Assembly (NCBI RefSeq): GCF_024349785.1
Contig: NZ_AP018817.1
Coordinates: 3,441,501 to 3,505,500, forward strand
DNA from: Sphingomonas bisphenolicum
GTDB taxonomy: Bacteria > Pseudomonadota > Alphaproteobacteria > Sphingomonadales > Sphingomonadaceae
Length of the DNA: 64,000 bases
Reading direction: 5' to 3'
Shown: positions 28,185 through 37,791 of the stretch, one piece after another
Position numbering within the stretch: the first letter of the stretch is position 1
Layout: each line of letters opens with the position of its first letter
Program-made: the position numbers and the translations under genes
Notes under the pieces: model-generated
The model's database searches: none
What the model was told of the DNA's origin: nothing
What the model saw: only the letters and a program-made list of their open reading frames with translations

Positions 28185-29064
28185 GCGGCGCGGCCTCCCA
28201 GTCGCGGCGATGACGGAATTTCTCCTCGGCGGCGCGCAGGCCGCCGAAATCCTTGTCGGACATGCCCCACTGGTCGATCCGCTTTTCGGGCCAGGTCCAG
28301 TCCTCGGGCGCGCCGGCCTGATAATCGTCGGGCACTTTGTTCACCGCAGTCGAAAATTCGATGACCGGGCCAAAGGGGGCGATGAAATAGGCGAAGACAT
28401 TGGCGCCCGGGCCATGACGACCCGGACCCCAGGCCGGGGCCATGTCCTGATCGCGCAGGCGACCGATGCCGCGCATCACCGCGTCCAGATCCTCCATCTC
28501 GAAGGCGATATGGTTGAGCGACGCGAAGCCTGCGCGCGCGAAGGCGGTCGAATGATGCGAGTCGTTGCAGCGCACGAAGACCATGCCCTTCGTCCGGTCC
28601 GACACGCGGAAGCCCAGCGCATCCTGGACCAGATGGCCGGTCGCTTCTGCGTCAGCGCTGTTGAAGACGACATGGGTGAGCTTGACCGGCAGGTCATGCC
28701 CCTCGATCGGCGCCACTTCCGCCGCGTCGACCAGGAAGCGCAGCAGTTCACCCTCGGCCAGTTCGACGATGATGCCGTGGCCGCCGCCCAAATCATCAGA
28801 AGTGGCGGGCGCGGCGGTCAGGCCCGCTGCGCTGACCGCGCGCTTGAGCTGCTCCAGCCGGTCGGCGGTACAGACGAAGGTGGTCGAGCGGACATAGCTG
28901 TCGGCTGATTCCTCCAGTGCCACCAGATAGGGGAAGCTGCCCGATCCGCGCAGATAATGGATATTGCCGACGACGTCCGCCGGCGCCATGCCCCAAATGT
29001 CGGTCATGAACGCGGCGGCGTCCGCCGCGCCGGGCATCGCCAGTTCGATGCTGCGTAATTTCAT
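28174..29064 (-). CDS. VOC-family extradiol-type dioxygenase
   Basis: A 296-residue protein with two vicinal-oxygen-chelate modules. The second carries a complete 2-His-1-Glu metal set: His in LTHVVF, His in LNHIAFEM and Glu in PVIEFST, as in 2,3-dihydroxybiphenyl-type dioxygenases. It therefore probably cleaves a catecholic ring next to the hydroxyl groups. The start ATG overlaps the stop of the GlcG-like gene by 4 bases. The flanking monooxygenase and FAH enzyme would be the steps before and after. Confidence 0.85.
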   Translation of the reverse strand: MKLRSIELAMPGAADAAAFMTDIWGMAPADVVGNIHYLRGSGSFPYLVALEESADSYVRSTTFVCTADRLEQLKRAVSAAGLTAAPATSDDLGGGHGIIVELAEGELLRFLVDAAEVAPIEGHDLPVKLTHVVFNSADAEATGHLVQDALGFRVSDRTKGMVFVRCNDSHHSTAFARAGFASLNHIAFEMEDLDAVMRGIGRLRDQDMAPAWGPGRHGPGANVFAYFIAPFGPVIEFSTAVNKVPDDYQAGAPEDWTWPEKRIDQWGMSDKDFGGLRAAEEKFRHRRDWEAAPLDA

Positions 29065-29492
29065 TGCACGTCTCCGTGGGAAAGGCCGGCGGCGAGGATA
29101 CCGGCGATGGCGCAGGCTTCGTCGCAATCGCCGGTGTCGCCGCTGATCCCGACGGCGCCGATCACCGTTCCTTCCACGTCACGGATCAGCACGCCGCCGG
29201 GCGACAAAGCGAGCCGACCACCGGTGGCGGCGACGACGCTCTGAAAGAATAGGGGGTTGGCAGCGGCGCGCACGGCCAGAAGCCGGGTGTCCGCCCCCAT
29301 GCCCAGCGCGCCTGTGGCCTTGGCCTTCGCTATGTCGAAGCGGAACAGGCTGGCGCCATCCTCGCGCACGGTGGCAACAGGGTGCGCACCCGCGTCCAGC
29401 ACGACCAGGGCAAGCGGCTGCGCGCCATCGGCGCGGGCCTTGTCCAGCGCTGTGTCGATAATCGTGCGCGCCTGGGCGAGAGTAAGGCTCAT
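29061..29492 (-). CDS. GlcG/HbpS family heme-binding-like protein
   Basis: A 143-residue DUF336 protein. SLTLAQARTIIDTALDKA at the N-terminus, VVLDAGAHPVATVREDGAS and the C-terminal GAVGISGDTGDCDEACA fit the family well. Family members bind heme or small ligands and often sit in aromatic or glycolate catabolic operons without a known enzymatic role. It overlaps both neighbours by 4 bases. Confidence 0.88.
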   Translation of the reverse strand: MSLTLAQARTIIDTALDKARADGAQPLALVVLDAGAHPVATVREDGASLFRFDIAKAKATGALGMGADTRLLAVRAAANPLFFQSVVAATGGRLALSPGGVLIRDVEGTVIGAVGISGDTGDCDEACAIAGILAAGLSHGDVQ

Positions 29493-30988
29493 GCGGCAAT
29501 CTCCTGTCGAGGGACGCCGGCGATCAGGGCGGCGCGGCGGGCGATGAGGTCCGACGGCTTGCCGGTGCCGAAGACATAATGGTCGGGCCGGACCAGCACG
29601 GCGTCGGCGTTGCGATCGGCCAGCCAGGCGGCGATCGCGCCCTGGTCGTCCAGTCGCGCGAGGTCGATGACGGTCACGTCGGCCCTGTCGATCGGGGTCC
29701 GGGTGAAGAGACGCCAGCCGCCGCCCGTCACGTCGTCGAGCAGCCGGTTGCCGACGCGCGGCTGGATGAAGCGTTCGCCAGCGCCCGGCGTATCGCCGGC
29801 GATGATGCCGGCGGCGATGGCGGGGATCAGGTCGGCGGCGGTGCCATGTTGCGCACCCTTTGCGGCTTCGCGCATCGCCGCATCGCGCTCGGCGGCCGCC
29901 TGCGGGTCAAGCATACAGATATAGCGGCCCGCGCCCACGGCGGCGGCGATGACGGCGCGAACATGGGGATCGCGTTCAGGCTGGTAGCTGTCGAGCAAGG
30001 CGTCGGGTGCATGGTCCTTCAGCACTGCTTCCAGTTTCCAGGCGAGGTTCGCGACATCGCGCAGGCCATGGCACATGCCCTGCCCGAAAAAGGGCGGCGT
30101 CTGGTGCGCGGCATCGCCGGCCAGGAAGACGCCGCCCATCCGCCACCGCTCGGCGATCAGTCCATGAAAGCGATAGGTCGCCGCGCGCACCACCTTGTGC
30201 GGAACCCCGGAGAGATAGGGTGCGACAAGGGCAGCGACCGCATCGGGCGCCATCATCGCCTGATCGTCTTCGCCCGGCAGCAGCATGAATTCCCAGCGGC
30301 GGTGATTGCCGCGCCCCGGCACGATCGTCGCCGGGCGTTCGGGATCGCACATCATCACCGACAGCTTTTGCAGGTCGGCGGCGTCAGGGACGCCCCACAG
30401 GTCGGGGAAGCGCACCGGGCCATCGACTTCGGCATCGACCACCAGCCAGGGCTCTTCGAAATCCAGATCGTCAAGGCGGACGTCCAGCGCCTTGCGCACC
30501 GCGCTGCGCGATCCGTCGCACGCGATGACATAGCGGGCCTGCTCCGCCTGGCCACCCGACAGGCGCAGCGTGACGCCGCTTTCATCCTGTTCCAGCCCTT
30601 CAAATGCGATGCCGAGTTGGACAGTTATATTGGGATAATCGGCCAGCGCCTCGCGGAGACGATCCTCCAGTTCGGGCTGGTAGAAGAAATAGTCGTTGGA
30701 CCAGCTAAACGGGCGCGCCCGGCCGACCGTCCCCATATAGCGGATGACGCCATGGTCGGCGCCGACATGCAGATGGCCTTCGGTGTCGCGCATGTCGCTC
30801 GCCACCCGATCGATCACGCCGGCCGACTGGAACAGCCGCATCATTTCATGGTCCAGATGGACCGCGCGGGGCAGCGGATAGGGATGCGCCTCCTGCTCGA
30901 TCACTAGGACAGACAGGCCGGATTTGCCCAGTAAATTGGCCGCAAAGGCCCCCACCGGCCCGCAGCCGATGATCGCAACGTCGAACAT
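29489..30988 (-). CDS. FAD-dependent aromatic monooxygenase (MhpA-like)
   Basis: A 499-residue class A flavoprotein hydroxylase. It shows the N-terminal dinucleotide fold (VAIIGCGPVGAFAANLLGKSG), a DG motif (VIACDGSRSAVRKAL) and the second FAD motif (FLAGDAAHQTPPFFGQGM). It is closest in pattern to MhpA, the 3-(3-hydroxyphenyl)propionate hydroxylase, and to FdeE-type flavanone hydroxylases. It would add a hydroxyl to a phenol ring using NAD(P)H and oxygen, making the catechol for the adjacent dioxygenase. 16 bases separate it from the amidohydrolase gene. Confidence 0.9.
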   Translation of the reverse strand: MFDVAIIGCGPVGAFAANLLGKSGLSVLVIEQEAHPYPLPRAVHLDHEMMRLFQSAGVIDRVASDMRDTEGHLHVGADHGVIRYMGTVGRARPFSWSNDYFFYQPELEDRLREALADYPNITVQLGIAFEGLEQDESGVTLRLSGGQAEQARYVIACDGSRSAVRKALDVRLDDLDFEEPWLVVDAEVDGPVRFPDLWGVPDAADLQKLSVMMCDPERPATIVPGRGNHRRWEFMLLPGEDDQAMMAPDAVAALVAPYLSGVPHKVVRAATYRFHGLIAERWRMGGVFLAGDAAHQTPPFFGQGMCHGLRDVANLAWKLEAVLKDHAPDALLDSYQPERDPHVRAVIAAAVGAGRYICMLDPQAAAERDAAMREAAKGAQHGTAADLIPAIAAGIIAGDTPGAGERFIQPRVGNRLLDDVTGGGWRLFTRTPIDRADVTVIDLARLDDQGAIAAWLADRNADAVLVRPDHYVFGTGKPSDLIARRAALIAGVPRQEIAA

Positions 30989-31004
30989 GGTAGCGTCTTT
31001 CCGG

Positions 31005-32249
31005 TCAGGCGGTCACGGGCTGCGCTGCGGGCGATTTATGCATCCGCCCGCCCAGCATGATCATCTTGATATGATTGGCATCCTGCATGATGCGGACATC
31101 CTGCGTCGGGTCGCCGTCGATCAGCAGCAGGTCGGCCAGATAACCCGGCTTCACCTGTCCAACTGGCTGTCCCATCAGCTGCCCGCCCAGCATGGTCGCG
31201 GCGCTCAATGCCTCGGCCGGGGTGAAGCCATAATAGGTGACGAAATGCTCCAGGTCGCGGGCGTTGCGGCCATGGGGATTGAAGGGAAAGCCATAGTCGC
31301 CGCCGGGCAGGATACGTACGCCCCGCGCCTTCAGCTTGGGAACCAGGACTTTCTCCAGTTCCAGACGCTCGGCCGCGCTGGCCTTCATGGAACTCATGTT
31401 GATATGCGGCGGCGGCGAGGCTTCCAGCGCGGCGACCGAGACGCCGGGGCCGGGAGCGTAGAAGATGTCGTCCTTCTTTGCCGCCATCGCGTCGATCGCG
31501 GCATCGTCGGCGAAGGAGCAATGATAGAGGATGCGCGCACCCGCTTCGAGCGCGAGGGTGATGGCGCGGGGCGAATAGGCGTGGGTGGCGATCCACAGCC
31601 CTGCATCCCTGGCGGCTTCGCCAGCCGCCAGCATTTCCGCGTCGGTGTATAGAATGTCGCCCGACGATCCGGGCTTCAGCGCGTCTTCGCCGGAAATGAC
31701 GAGCTTGAGCGACTTCACCCCTTCCGCTGCGCAATAGGCGACGAAGGCGCGCATCGCGTCGGGACCGCGGCCGTTGAACACGTCTCCGGTTTCGACCCCT
31801 TCCTCACCTTCGGGGCTGCGCTCCAGCGTCGAAGGAACGAGACGGGGACCGGGGGTTTCGCCCGCTTCGATCGCGCGGGCCAGTTCGGGCTCGATCTGGT
31901 CGCCCAGCGCGCCGGCCGAATAGAGGCTGGTATAGCCATGGTCGAGCAGCACCCGGGCATTGCGCCAGGCGGCGACCTTCAACTCTTCGGGCGGCAGGAT
32001 GAACTGGTGATAGATTTTCTCGATCGAGCTGCCCCAGGTGAGATGGGTATGGGAATCGACCATGCCGGGCATCAGCGTGCCGCCCTGACCGTCGATCACA
32101 TTGTCCGCTTCGACCGCGGCGATGGCGGCGATGGCGGCGTTGTCATGCAGGACGGCTGCGATCCTGTCATCTTCTATGACCACCGCTCCGGCGACCGGGG
32201 CGCTGCCCGTACCGTCGAAGATAGCGATGTTGCGGATGATGTGCCGCAC
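31005..32249 (-). CDS. amidohydrolase-superfamily metal-dependent hydrolase
   Basis: A 414-residue enzyme with the HxH metal motif in DSHTHLTWG, a likely carbamylated Lys in VKSLKLVISG, His in ATHAYSP and LYHCSF, and the catalytic Asp in LPGGDYGFPF. It resembles imidazolonepropionase/prolidase-like hydrolases that act on C-N or C-O bonds. It starts with GTG after CGGGAGAGACC. It is the first gene of the catabolic operon, directly downstream of the LysR gene and its probable operator. The substrate is likely a ring-cleavage product, by context. Confidence 0.85.
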   Translation of the reverse strand: MRHIIRNIAIFDGTGSAPVAGAVVIEDDRIAAVLHDNAAIAAIAAVEADNVIDGQGGTLMPGMVDSHTHLTWGSSIEKIYHQFILPPEELKVAAWRNARVLLDHGYTSLYSAGALGDQIEPELARAIEAGETPGPRLVPSTLERSPEGEEGVETGDVFNGRGPDAMRAFVAYCAAEGVKSLKLVISGEDALKPGSSGDILYTDAEMLAAGEAARDAGLWIATHAYSPRAITLALEAGARILYHCSFADDAAIDAMAAKKDDIFYAPGPGVSVAALEASPPPHINMSSMKASAAERLELEKVLVPKLKARGVRILPGGDYGFPFNPHGRNARDLEHFVTYYGFTPAEALSAATMLGGQLMGQPVGQVKPGYLADLLLIDGDPTQDVRIMQDANHIKMIMLGGRMHKSPAAQPVTA

Positions 32250-32329
32250 GATGGTCTCTCCCGAAAGCTCTTGTTGGGACGCTTATGCGTTGCTTTCGAA
32301 CCAAAGAAAAATAATGATTTTTGCGAACG

Positions 32330-33226
32330 TCATAGCTTGGAGCTATGAATAAGAACGTCGAGCAGCGCATCGCCCAGTCGGGACAGCCGCCCGCCTGCCA
32401 GCATCCGTACGCCGATGCTGCGTGGAAAGGCGGCTTCCTCGATGGTGATGGCGCGCAGTACGCCAATCGACAGTTCGGCTGACGCGACCTGCATCGGCAA
32501 GATGGTGACGCGCTGGCTGCCCCGCACCATCGCCTTGGTGGTGAGCAGGGAATCGCAGCGGATTATGTCCTGCGGCACGGGAATGTCGGCGGCCATGAAC
32601 AGGGCGTCCACCTGCCGGCGGAAAGCGCCGCGCGCTTCGGGCAAGACCCAGCGCATCAGCGCAGTGTCGCGCAACGACAGGCTGGCGGGGAGATGGTCGT
32701 TCTGCTTGCCCACGATCAGGGCGAAGGGATCGCGGGAGAAAGTCCGCTCCTCTATGCCCTCCGGCGGTTCGTCGATGCCGGTGGTGACGAAGGCGAGTTC
32801 GATGTCGCCGCGATGGAGCATCGCGGCCAGATCATGGTCGGGCCGCTCCACGACATGCAGCGCGAAGCGGCCGATCCGCGCCTCCAGCCGGTGTACCGCG
32901 TCGGGCAACAGGCTGACCAGCGCGCCGGGTGTGCCGCCGATCCGCAACGGTCCGACAATGCCGCGGCTGGCGAGTTGCACTTCCGCCTGCACATCGGCGA
33001 GAAGGCTGTCCATCGCCTCGGCGCGGCGGAGCAGCGCCTGCCCTTCCGGCGTGAGCCGGATCCCGCTACGCGAGCGTTCGAACAGCGAGACGCCCAGCGA
33101 CTGCTCCAGTTGCGCGATGGCATTCGACACCGACGGCTGCGAAATGTTGAGCGCACGCGCGCCGCCGCTGATGCTGTTGGCGCGGCACACCGCCAGGAAG
33201 GTGCGGATCGCGCGCGGGTCGATCAT
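32330..33226 (-). CDS. LysR-family transcriptional regulator
   Basis: A 298-residue LysR regulator with the N-terminal winged helix (AIRTFLAVCRANSISGGA, then ISQPSVSNAIAQLEQSLGVSLFER) and a substrate-binding effector domain. The ATG at 33226 overlaps the dehydratase stop by 4 bases. It is immediately upstream of, and in the same orientation as, the aromatic/glycoside catabolic operon and is its probable inducer-responsive activator. A matching dyad lies at its own 3' end. Confidence 0.93.
   Translation of the reverse strand: MIDPRAIRTFLAVCRANSISGGARALNISQPSVSNAIAQLEQSLGVSLFERSRSGIRLTPEGQALLRRAEAMDSLLADVQAEVQLASRGIVGPLRIGGTPGALVSLLPDAVHRLEARIGRFALHVVERPDHDLAAMLHRGDIELAFVTTGIDEPPEGIEERTFSRDPFALIVGKQNDHLPASLSLRDTALMRWVLPEARGAFRRQVDALFMAADIPVPQDIIRCDSLLTTKAMVRGSQRVTILPMQVASAELSIGVLRAITIEEAAFPRSIGVRMLAGGRLSRLGDALLDVLIHSSKL
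32331..32347. promoter_or_regulatory. LysR-type operator candidate upstream of the catabolic operon
   Basis: A perfect dyad CATAGCT-TGG-AGCTATG contains ATAG-N7-CTAT, which fits the T-N11-A rule for LysR-family binding sites. It lies in the last codons of the LysR gene, about 80 bases before the amidohydrolase start. Confidence 0.6.
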
Positions 33227-34215
33227 GCCGGACCACCGCCGATAATCGCCGCATAGGCTGCGGGGTCGACATTGCTGCCGGACAGCAGGACGACACTCGC
33301 GCCATCGCACGACGGCGCGAGGTCATGGAGCATCGCCGCCAGCGCGACCGCCCCACCCGGCTCCACCACCAGCTTGAGCGTGGAAAAGGCGAAGCGCATG
33401 GCGTCGCGCACCTGATCGTCGCTGACGACGAGGCCGCCGGACAGCAGCGCCCGGTTGATCGGGAAGGTCATCGCGCCGGGACTGGGCGCCATCAGCGCGT
33501 CGCAGATGCTGCGGGCGTCCGACGCTATGCTTTCGCGCACGCCGCTGGCGAGCGACCGGGCGGTATCGTCGAAATCGGCGGGTTCTACGGTATATACGGC
33601 GATATCAGGCGCACGCGCCTTCACCGCCGTCGCGATGCCAGCGGTCAGGCCGCCGCCGCCGCAACAGACGAGAATCTGGCCGATGATGGCACCCGCCTCC
33701 GCCGCCTGGTCGAGGATTTCAAGGCCAGCCGTCCCCTGCCCTGCGATGATGAAAGGATCGTCGAAGGACGGCACGAGCGTCGCGCCCCGGCTGCGTGCCA
33801 GTGCGGTGGCGATTTCTTCGCGACTTTCGCTGTGGCGGTCATAGGTGACGACCTCCGCCCCCAGCGCGCGGGTATTGGCCAGTTTGATCGCGGGTGCATC
33901 GGCGGGCATCACGATGGTCGCCGGCATGGCGAGCAGTTGGGCCGCAGCGGCTACGCCCTGGGCGTGATTGCCCGACGACCAGGCAACGACGCCGGCCGCC
34001 CGCTGCTGCGCATCAAGGCGGGCGAGGCGGTTGTAAGCGCCGCGGAACTTGAACGATCCGGTACGCTGCGCCCCTTCGAACTTCAGCAGGACACGGCGGC
34101 CCAGCCGGTCGTTGAGCGCATGATTTTCTAGCAGCGGCGTGCGCACCGCCGCAGGGGCGATGATGCGGACGGCGTCGATGATGGCCTCGATCGTGACGGC
34201 GGGCTGTCGGTCCAT
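33223..34215 (-). CDS. PLP-dependent threonine/serine dehydratase family enzyme
   Basis: A 330-residue fold-type II PLP enzyme. The Schiff-base Lys56 is in TGSFKFRGA, SSGNHAQGVA binds the substrate carboxylate and CCGGGGL holds the cofactor phosphate. It matches catabolic threonine dehydratase or serine racemase rather than biosynthetic IlvA, since there is no C-terminal ACT domain. It overlaps the LysR gene by 4 bases, so the two are co-transcribed, but its link to the downstream pathway is unclear. Confidence 0.88.
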   Translation of the reverse strand: MDRQPAVTIEAIIDAVRIIAPAAVRTPLLENHALNDRLGRRVLLKFEGAQRTGSFKFRGAYNRLARLDAQQRAAGVVAWSSGNHAQGVAAAAQLLAMPATIVMPADAPAIKLANTRALGAEVVTYDRHSESREEIATALARSRGATLVPSFDDPFIIAGQGTAGLEILDQAAEAGAIIGQILVCCGGGGLTAGIATAVKARAPDIAVYTVEPADFDDTARSLASGVRESIASDARSICDALMAPSPGAMTFPINRALLSGGLVVSDDQVRDAMRFAFSTLKLVVEPGGAVALAAMLHDLAPSCDGASVVLLSGSNVDPAAYAAIIGGGPA

Positions 34216-34395
34216 GCGCTACTCCTGCTTTGGCCCAAGGTTTTAGCTGCGGGCCGGGCCAGGGAGAAGCGGCAACTTAGGATCTATTGCCATCTTGCGA
34301 GGACTCGCTTTTCGGCACCCTGTCGGCGCAGGGCCAGACCCCGTCCGGCCGTCATTGCCGTACAGGATGTTCGGGCGCCGCAGCGATTTCCATTG

Positions 34396-35196
34396 CTATA
34401 AGACGGCAGGATGAGCTTCGAGGGCAGCGGCAGGTACAGTGGCATCCGCATGAGCCACCGCCTCCCCGATCAGTATGAGCGCAGGCCGATCTTCTGCAAA
34501 TGCAGACGCAACGAGCGGCAGCAGATCGAGCCGGGTGCGTAGTCGCCGTTCGTCAGGCAGCGACGCGTCACAAGTGATGAGGACGGGCGTTGCCCCAGGC
34601 AATCCTGCCTTGATCAGCGCCTGGCTCAGTTCAGGCGCGGCGTCTCTACCCATGTAGACGGCAAGCGTACAGGCAGGGTCAGCCAATGCGTTCCAATCCA
34701 AATCCAATGCCTGCCCTCTACGGCTATGCGCCGTTATGAACTGAACGCGGCGCGCCACCCCCCTCAGCGAAAGGGAGATGCCAGCCGAAGCGGCGACCGC
34801 ACTGGCGGCAGTTATGCCCGGACAGATGCGCACGCTGGCACCTACAGCGCGCAGAGCGGCTATCTCCTCTGTCGCGCGCGCAAATATCGCGGGGTCGCCT
34901 CCCTTCAACCGCACAATCCGCTTCCCTGCCAGCGCAGCAGAAACGAGCATCTCGTCTATCGTTCGCTGGTCCTTGGAATGACGTCCCGAACGTTTTCCTA
35001 CGCTGACCCGCTCTACGCCCATCGGAATCAGGTCGAGGACGGCCGGGCCGACCAGTGCGTCATAGAAGACGATCTGCGCCGCCGCGATAAGCTTTTCCGC
35101 CTTACGGGTCAGAAGGTCCGGGTCGCCCGGCCCGGCACCGACCAGCCAAACCTCACCCGGCGCGATCAAGTCATCGGACAGATCATTCTGCTGCAT
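34396..35196 (-). CDS. cobA: uroporphyrinogen-III C-methyltransferase
   Basis: A 266-residue SAM-dependent methyltransferase making precorrin-2, the route to siroheme. VWLVGAGPGDPDLLT, the RLKGGDPAIFAR motif and the GITAASAVAA segment are all family signatures. As the last gene of the nitrate assimilation operon it supplies the siroheme for NirB. Its start overlaps the end of nasA by 14 bases. Confidence 0.95.
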   Translation of the reverse strand: MQQNDLSDDLIAPGEVWLVGAGPGDPDLLTRKAEKLIAAAQIVFYDALVGPAVLDLIPMGVERVSVGKRSGRHSKDQRTIDEMLVSAALAGKRIVRLKGGDPAIFARATEEIAALRAVGASVRICPGITAASAVAASAGISLSLRGVARRVQFITAHSRRGQALDLDWNALADPACTLAVYMGRDAAPELSQALIKAGLPGATPVLITCDASLPDERRLRTRLDLLPLVASAFAEDRPALILIGEAVAHADATVPAAALEAHPAVL

Positions 35197-37791
35197 GGAG
35201 CGTCTCCTGGGTGGCTTGATTCAGGATGTTGGCAAGTGCGGGGCGGCAAGAACCGCAATTCGTCCCCGCGCCGAGCGCCTTGCCAATGGCCGGGACGTCC
35301 ACCAGCGCCTGCTCGCGAATGGCCGCGACGATCTGATTGAGGCCGATATCGAAACAGACGCAGATGGTTGCGCCCTTGTCCGGTTGGCTGCCGGGACCGC
35401 GCGCGGCGAGAACCGAGCCACCCACCCCTTCCGCCTCCAGTTGCCGGATAAGCCAGTCGCGCGATGGCAGCAGGCCCGTGCGCGTCACCATCATCACCCC
35501 GCCCAGCCGACCTTCACTAATGGTGGCAATGCGACGTGTGCCACGCGACGCATCCATGGCTTCGACCCGGTCTCCCTGCGGCATAAGCCCTTCCAGTCGC
35601 GCCGGGTCGCCATTGCCCGCAAGTTCGTACAGCGCCCCGCCCGGCACGGTGATACGCGTTGCCCACAGGCATTGCGGCCGCACCGGCTCATCGCCACGCA
35701 GGATCAGGAAGCCCCGCCATTGCGTCGTCACCCGTTCAATGCTGGCGGGCGTAGATTTGAAGCCGGGTTGACCGGAATGCGGATCGACCAGCGGACGGGC
35801 CAGCAGTCCGGTTCGCCCGCCGCTCGCATTTTGATCGGTCCAGTGGATAGGCGTGAAAATCTCACCTCGCCTTTGCCCCTCACTCAATGCCACGCGAAAA
35901 ATGCTTTGACCTTGCGCCGTCCGCACCTGCGCCAGATCGCGGTCGGCGACACCCAGCGCCGCTGCGTCGTCAGGATGGATTTCGACCATCGGCTCTTCGC
36001 GATGCCGCGCCAGCTTGGGCGACAGACCCGTGCGACTCATCGTATGCCACTGGTCGCGATACCGTCCGGTGTTGAGCGTCATCGGCCATGCCTTGAGCGG
36101 TTCTGCCACAGTCATCTGCCTGGTCAGAACCAGCCGCGCCTTGCCATCGGCTGTCGGAAACCGGCCATCCGCGAAGGGCGTCCCCCCCAGCGAAAGGGCT
36201 GCATCGCGTCATAGGCTTCATTGCCCATGGCGGCCTGAGAACGTAGGTTCAACAGTCGCTGCCCGTCATTCTGGTAGGCCGTCAGGCGTGCGTGTTCGCG
36301 CCAGATTTCCGCCGGACGATCATAGGCAAAGGCATTGCGCCAGCCCATGCGGCGCGCGACCTCCTTGATGATCCACCAGTCGGGCCGGGCCTCGCCCGGC
36401 AATGGCAGAAAGGGACGCTGACGGCTGACGGTACGATCCGAATTCGTCACGGTGCCGTCCTTTTCTCCCCAACCGGCGGCCGGAAGGCGGACATGGGCGT
36501 GCGCGCTGGTGTCCGTATCCGCCATTATGTCCGACACGACCACAAACGGGCATGACGCCATCGCTTCGCGCACGCGTCCCGCATCGGGCAGCGATATGGC
36601 GGGGTTGGTCGCCATCACCCACAACGCCTTGATCCGGCCTTCATCCATCGCTCGGAACAGGTCCACCGCCTTCAGACCCGGCTTGGTCGCCATGTTCGGC
36701 GCCGCCCAGAAGCGGCCGACCCGCGCCACGTTGTCGGGCGCAAAATCCATATGCGCGGCAAGGGTCGAGGCAAGGCCACCGACTTCCCGGCCGCCCATCG
36801 CATTGGGCTGACCCGTAATCGAAAAGGGAGCGGCCCCAGCTTTGCCTATGCGGCCGGTAGCGAGATGAACGTTGATGATCGCGTTGACCTGATCGGTGCC
36901 GCGGATCGACTGATTGATGCCCTGGCTAAACAATGTGACGGTGCGCGGCGTCGCGGCAAACAGCTCGAAAAATTGCTGCAGCACGGCCGGTGCAAGGTCG
37001 CACGTCTTCGCCGTGGTCCACAGGTCATGCCCGGACCGGACATGCTCCCAAAAGTCCTCGGGCATATCTACGTGCCGCTGCATGAATGTGGGATCGGTGC
37101 CACCATGCCGGTCACACCAGGCAAGCAGTCCGTTCATCAATGCAACGTCCGTGCCTGGCTTTACCGCCAGATGCAAATCCGCCCCTTCGCACGTTTCCGT
37201 GCGGCGCGGATCGATCACCACCAGCTTCGTCCCCCGCGCCGCGCGGGCAGCCTGTATCCGCTGATAGACGATGGGATGGCACCAAGCCGTATTGGAGCCG
37301 ACCAATATGATCAGGTCCGCCTCGTCCAGGTCCTCATATCGGGCAGGCACCACATCCTCGCCAAATGCGCGGTTATGCCCGGCGACCGCACTGGACATGC
37401 AAAGGCGGGAATTGGTGTCGATATTGCCCGAACCGATGAAACCCTTCATCAGCTTGTTCGCGACATAATAGTCCTCGGTCAACAACTGGCCCGAAACGTA
37501 GAAGGCGACGCTGTCCGGACCATGACGCGCGATCGTTTCGCGAAAGCGCTTTGCGACCAGATCGAGCGCCTTGTCCCAGCTTGCCCGCTTGCTGCCGATG
37601 ACAGGATGAAGCAGTCGTCCGGTCAGCGCCACGGTTTCGCCCAGATGCGTGCCCTTCGAGCAGAGCCGCCCGGCATTCGCCGGATGCGCCTCATCCCCCC
37701 GAATGGCGACCGAGCGCGGCCCCAGAGGCGTCGCCGCAATGCCGCAGCCGACGCCGCAATAGGCGCAGGTGGTGCGGATCGCTTCGGTCAT
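35183..37791 (-). pseudogene. nasA: assimilatory nitrate reductase large subunit, broken by a -1 frameshift
   Basis: Molybdopterin oxidoreductase that reduces nitrate to nitrite in the cytoplasm. The N-terminal part (37791 to about 36183) has the 4Fe-4S set CAYCGVGCGI with GRLCSKG and the catalytic domain. The C-terminal part (about 36190 to 35183) has the molybdopterin dinucleotide-binding domain and a terminal 2Fe-2S BFD domain (CVCFDIG, then CGSC). The frame breaks in a run of seven G (36182-36188 on the plus strand as C); with eight, one 869-residue protein would result. The rest is intact. It may be a sequencing error, recent mutation or slippage. nirD overlaps its start by 4 bases. Confidence 0.85.
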
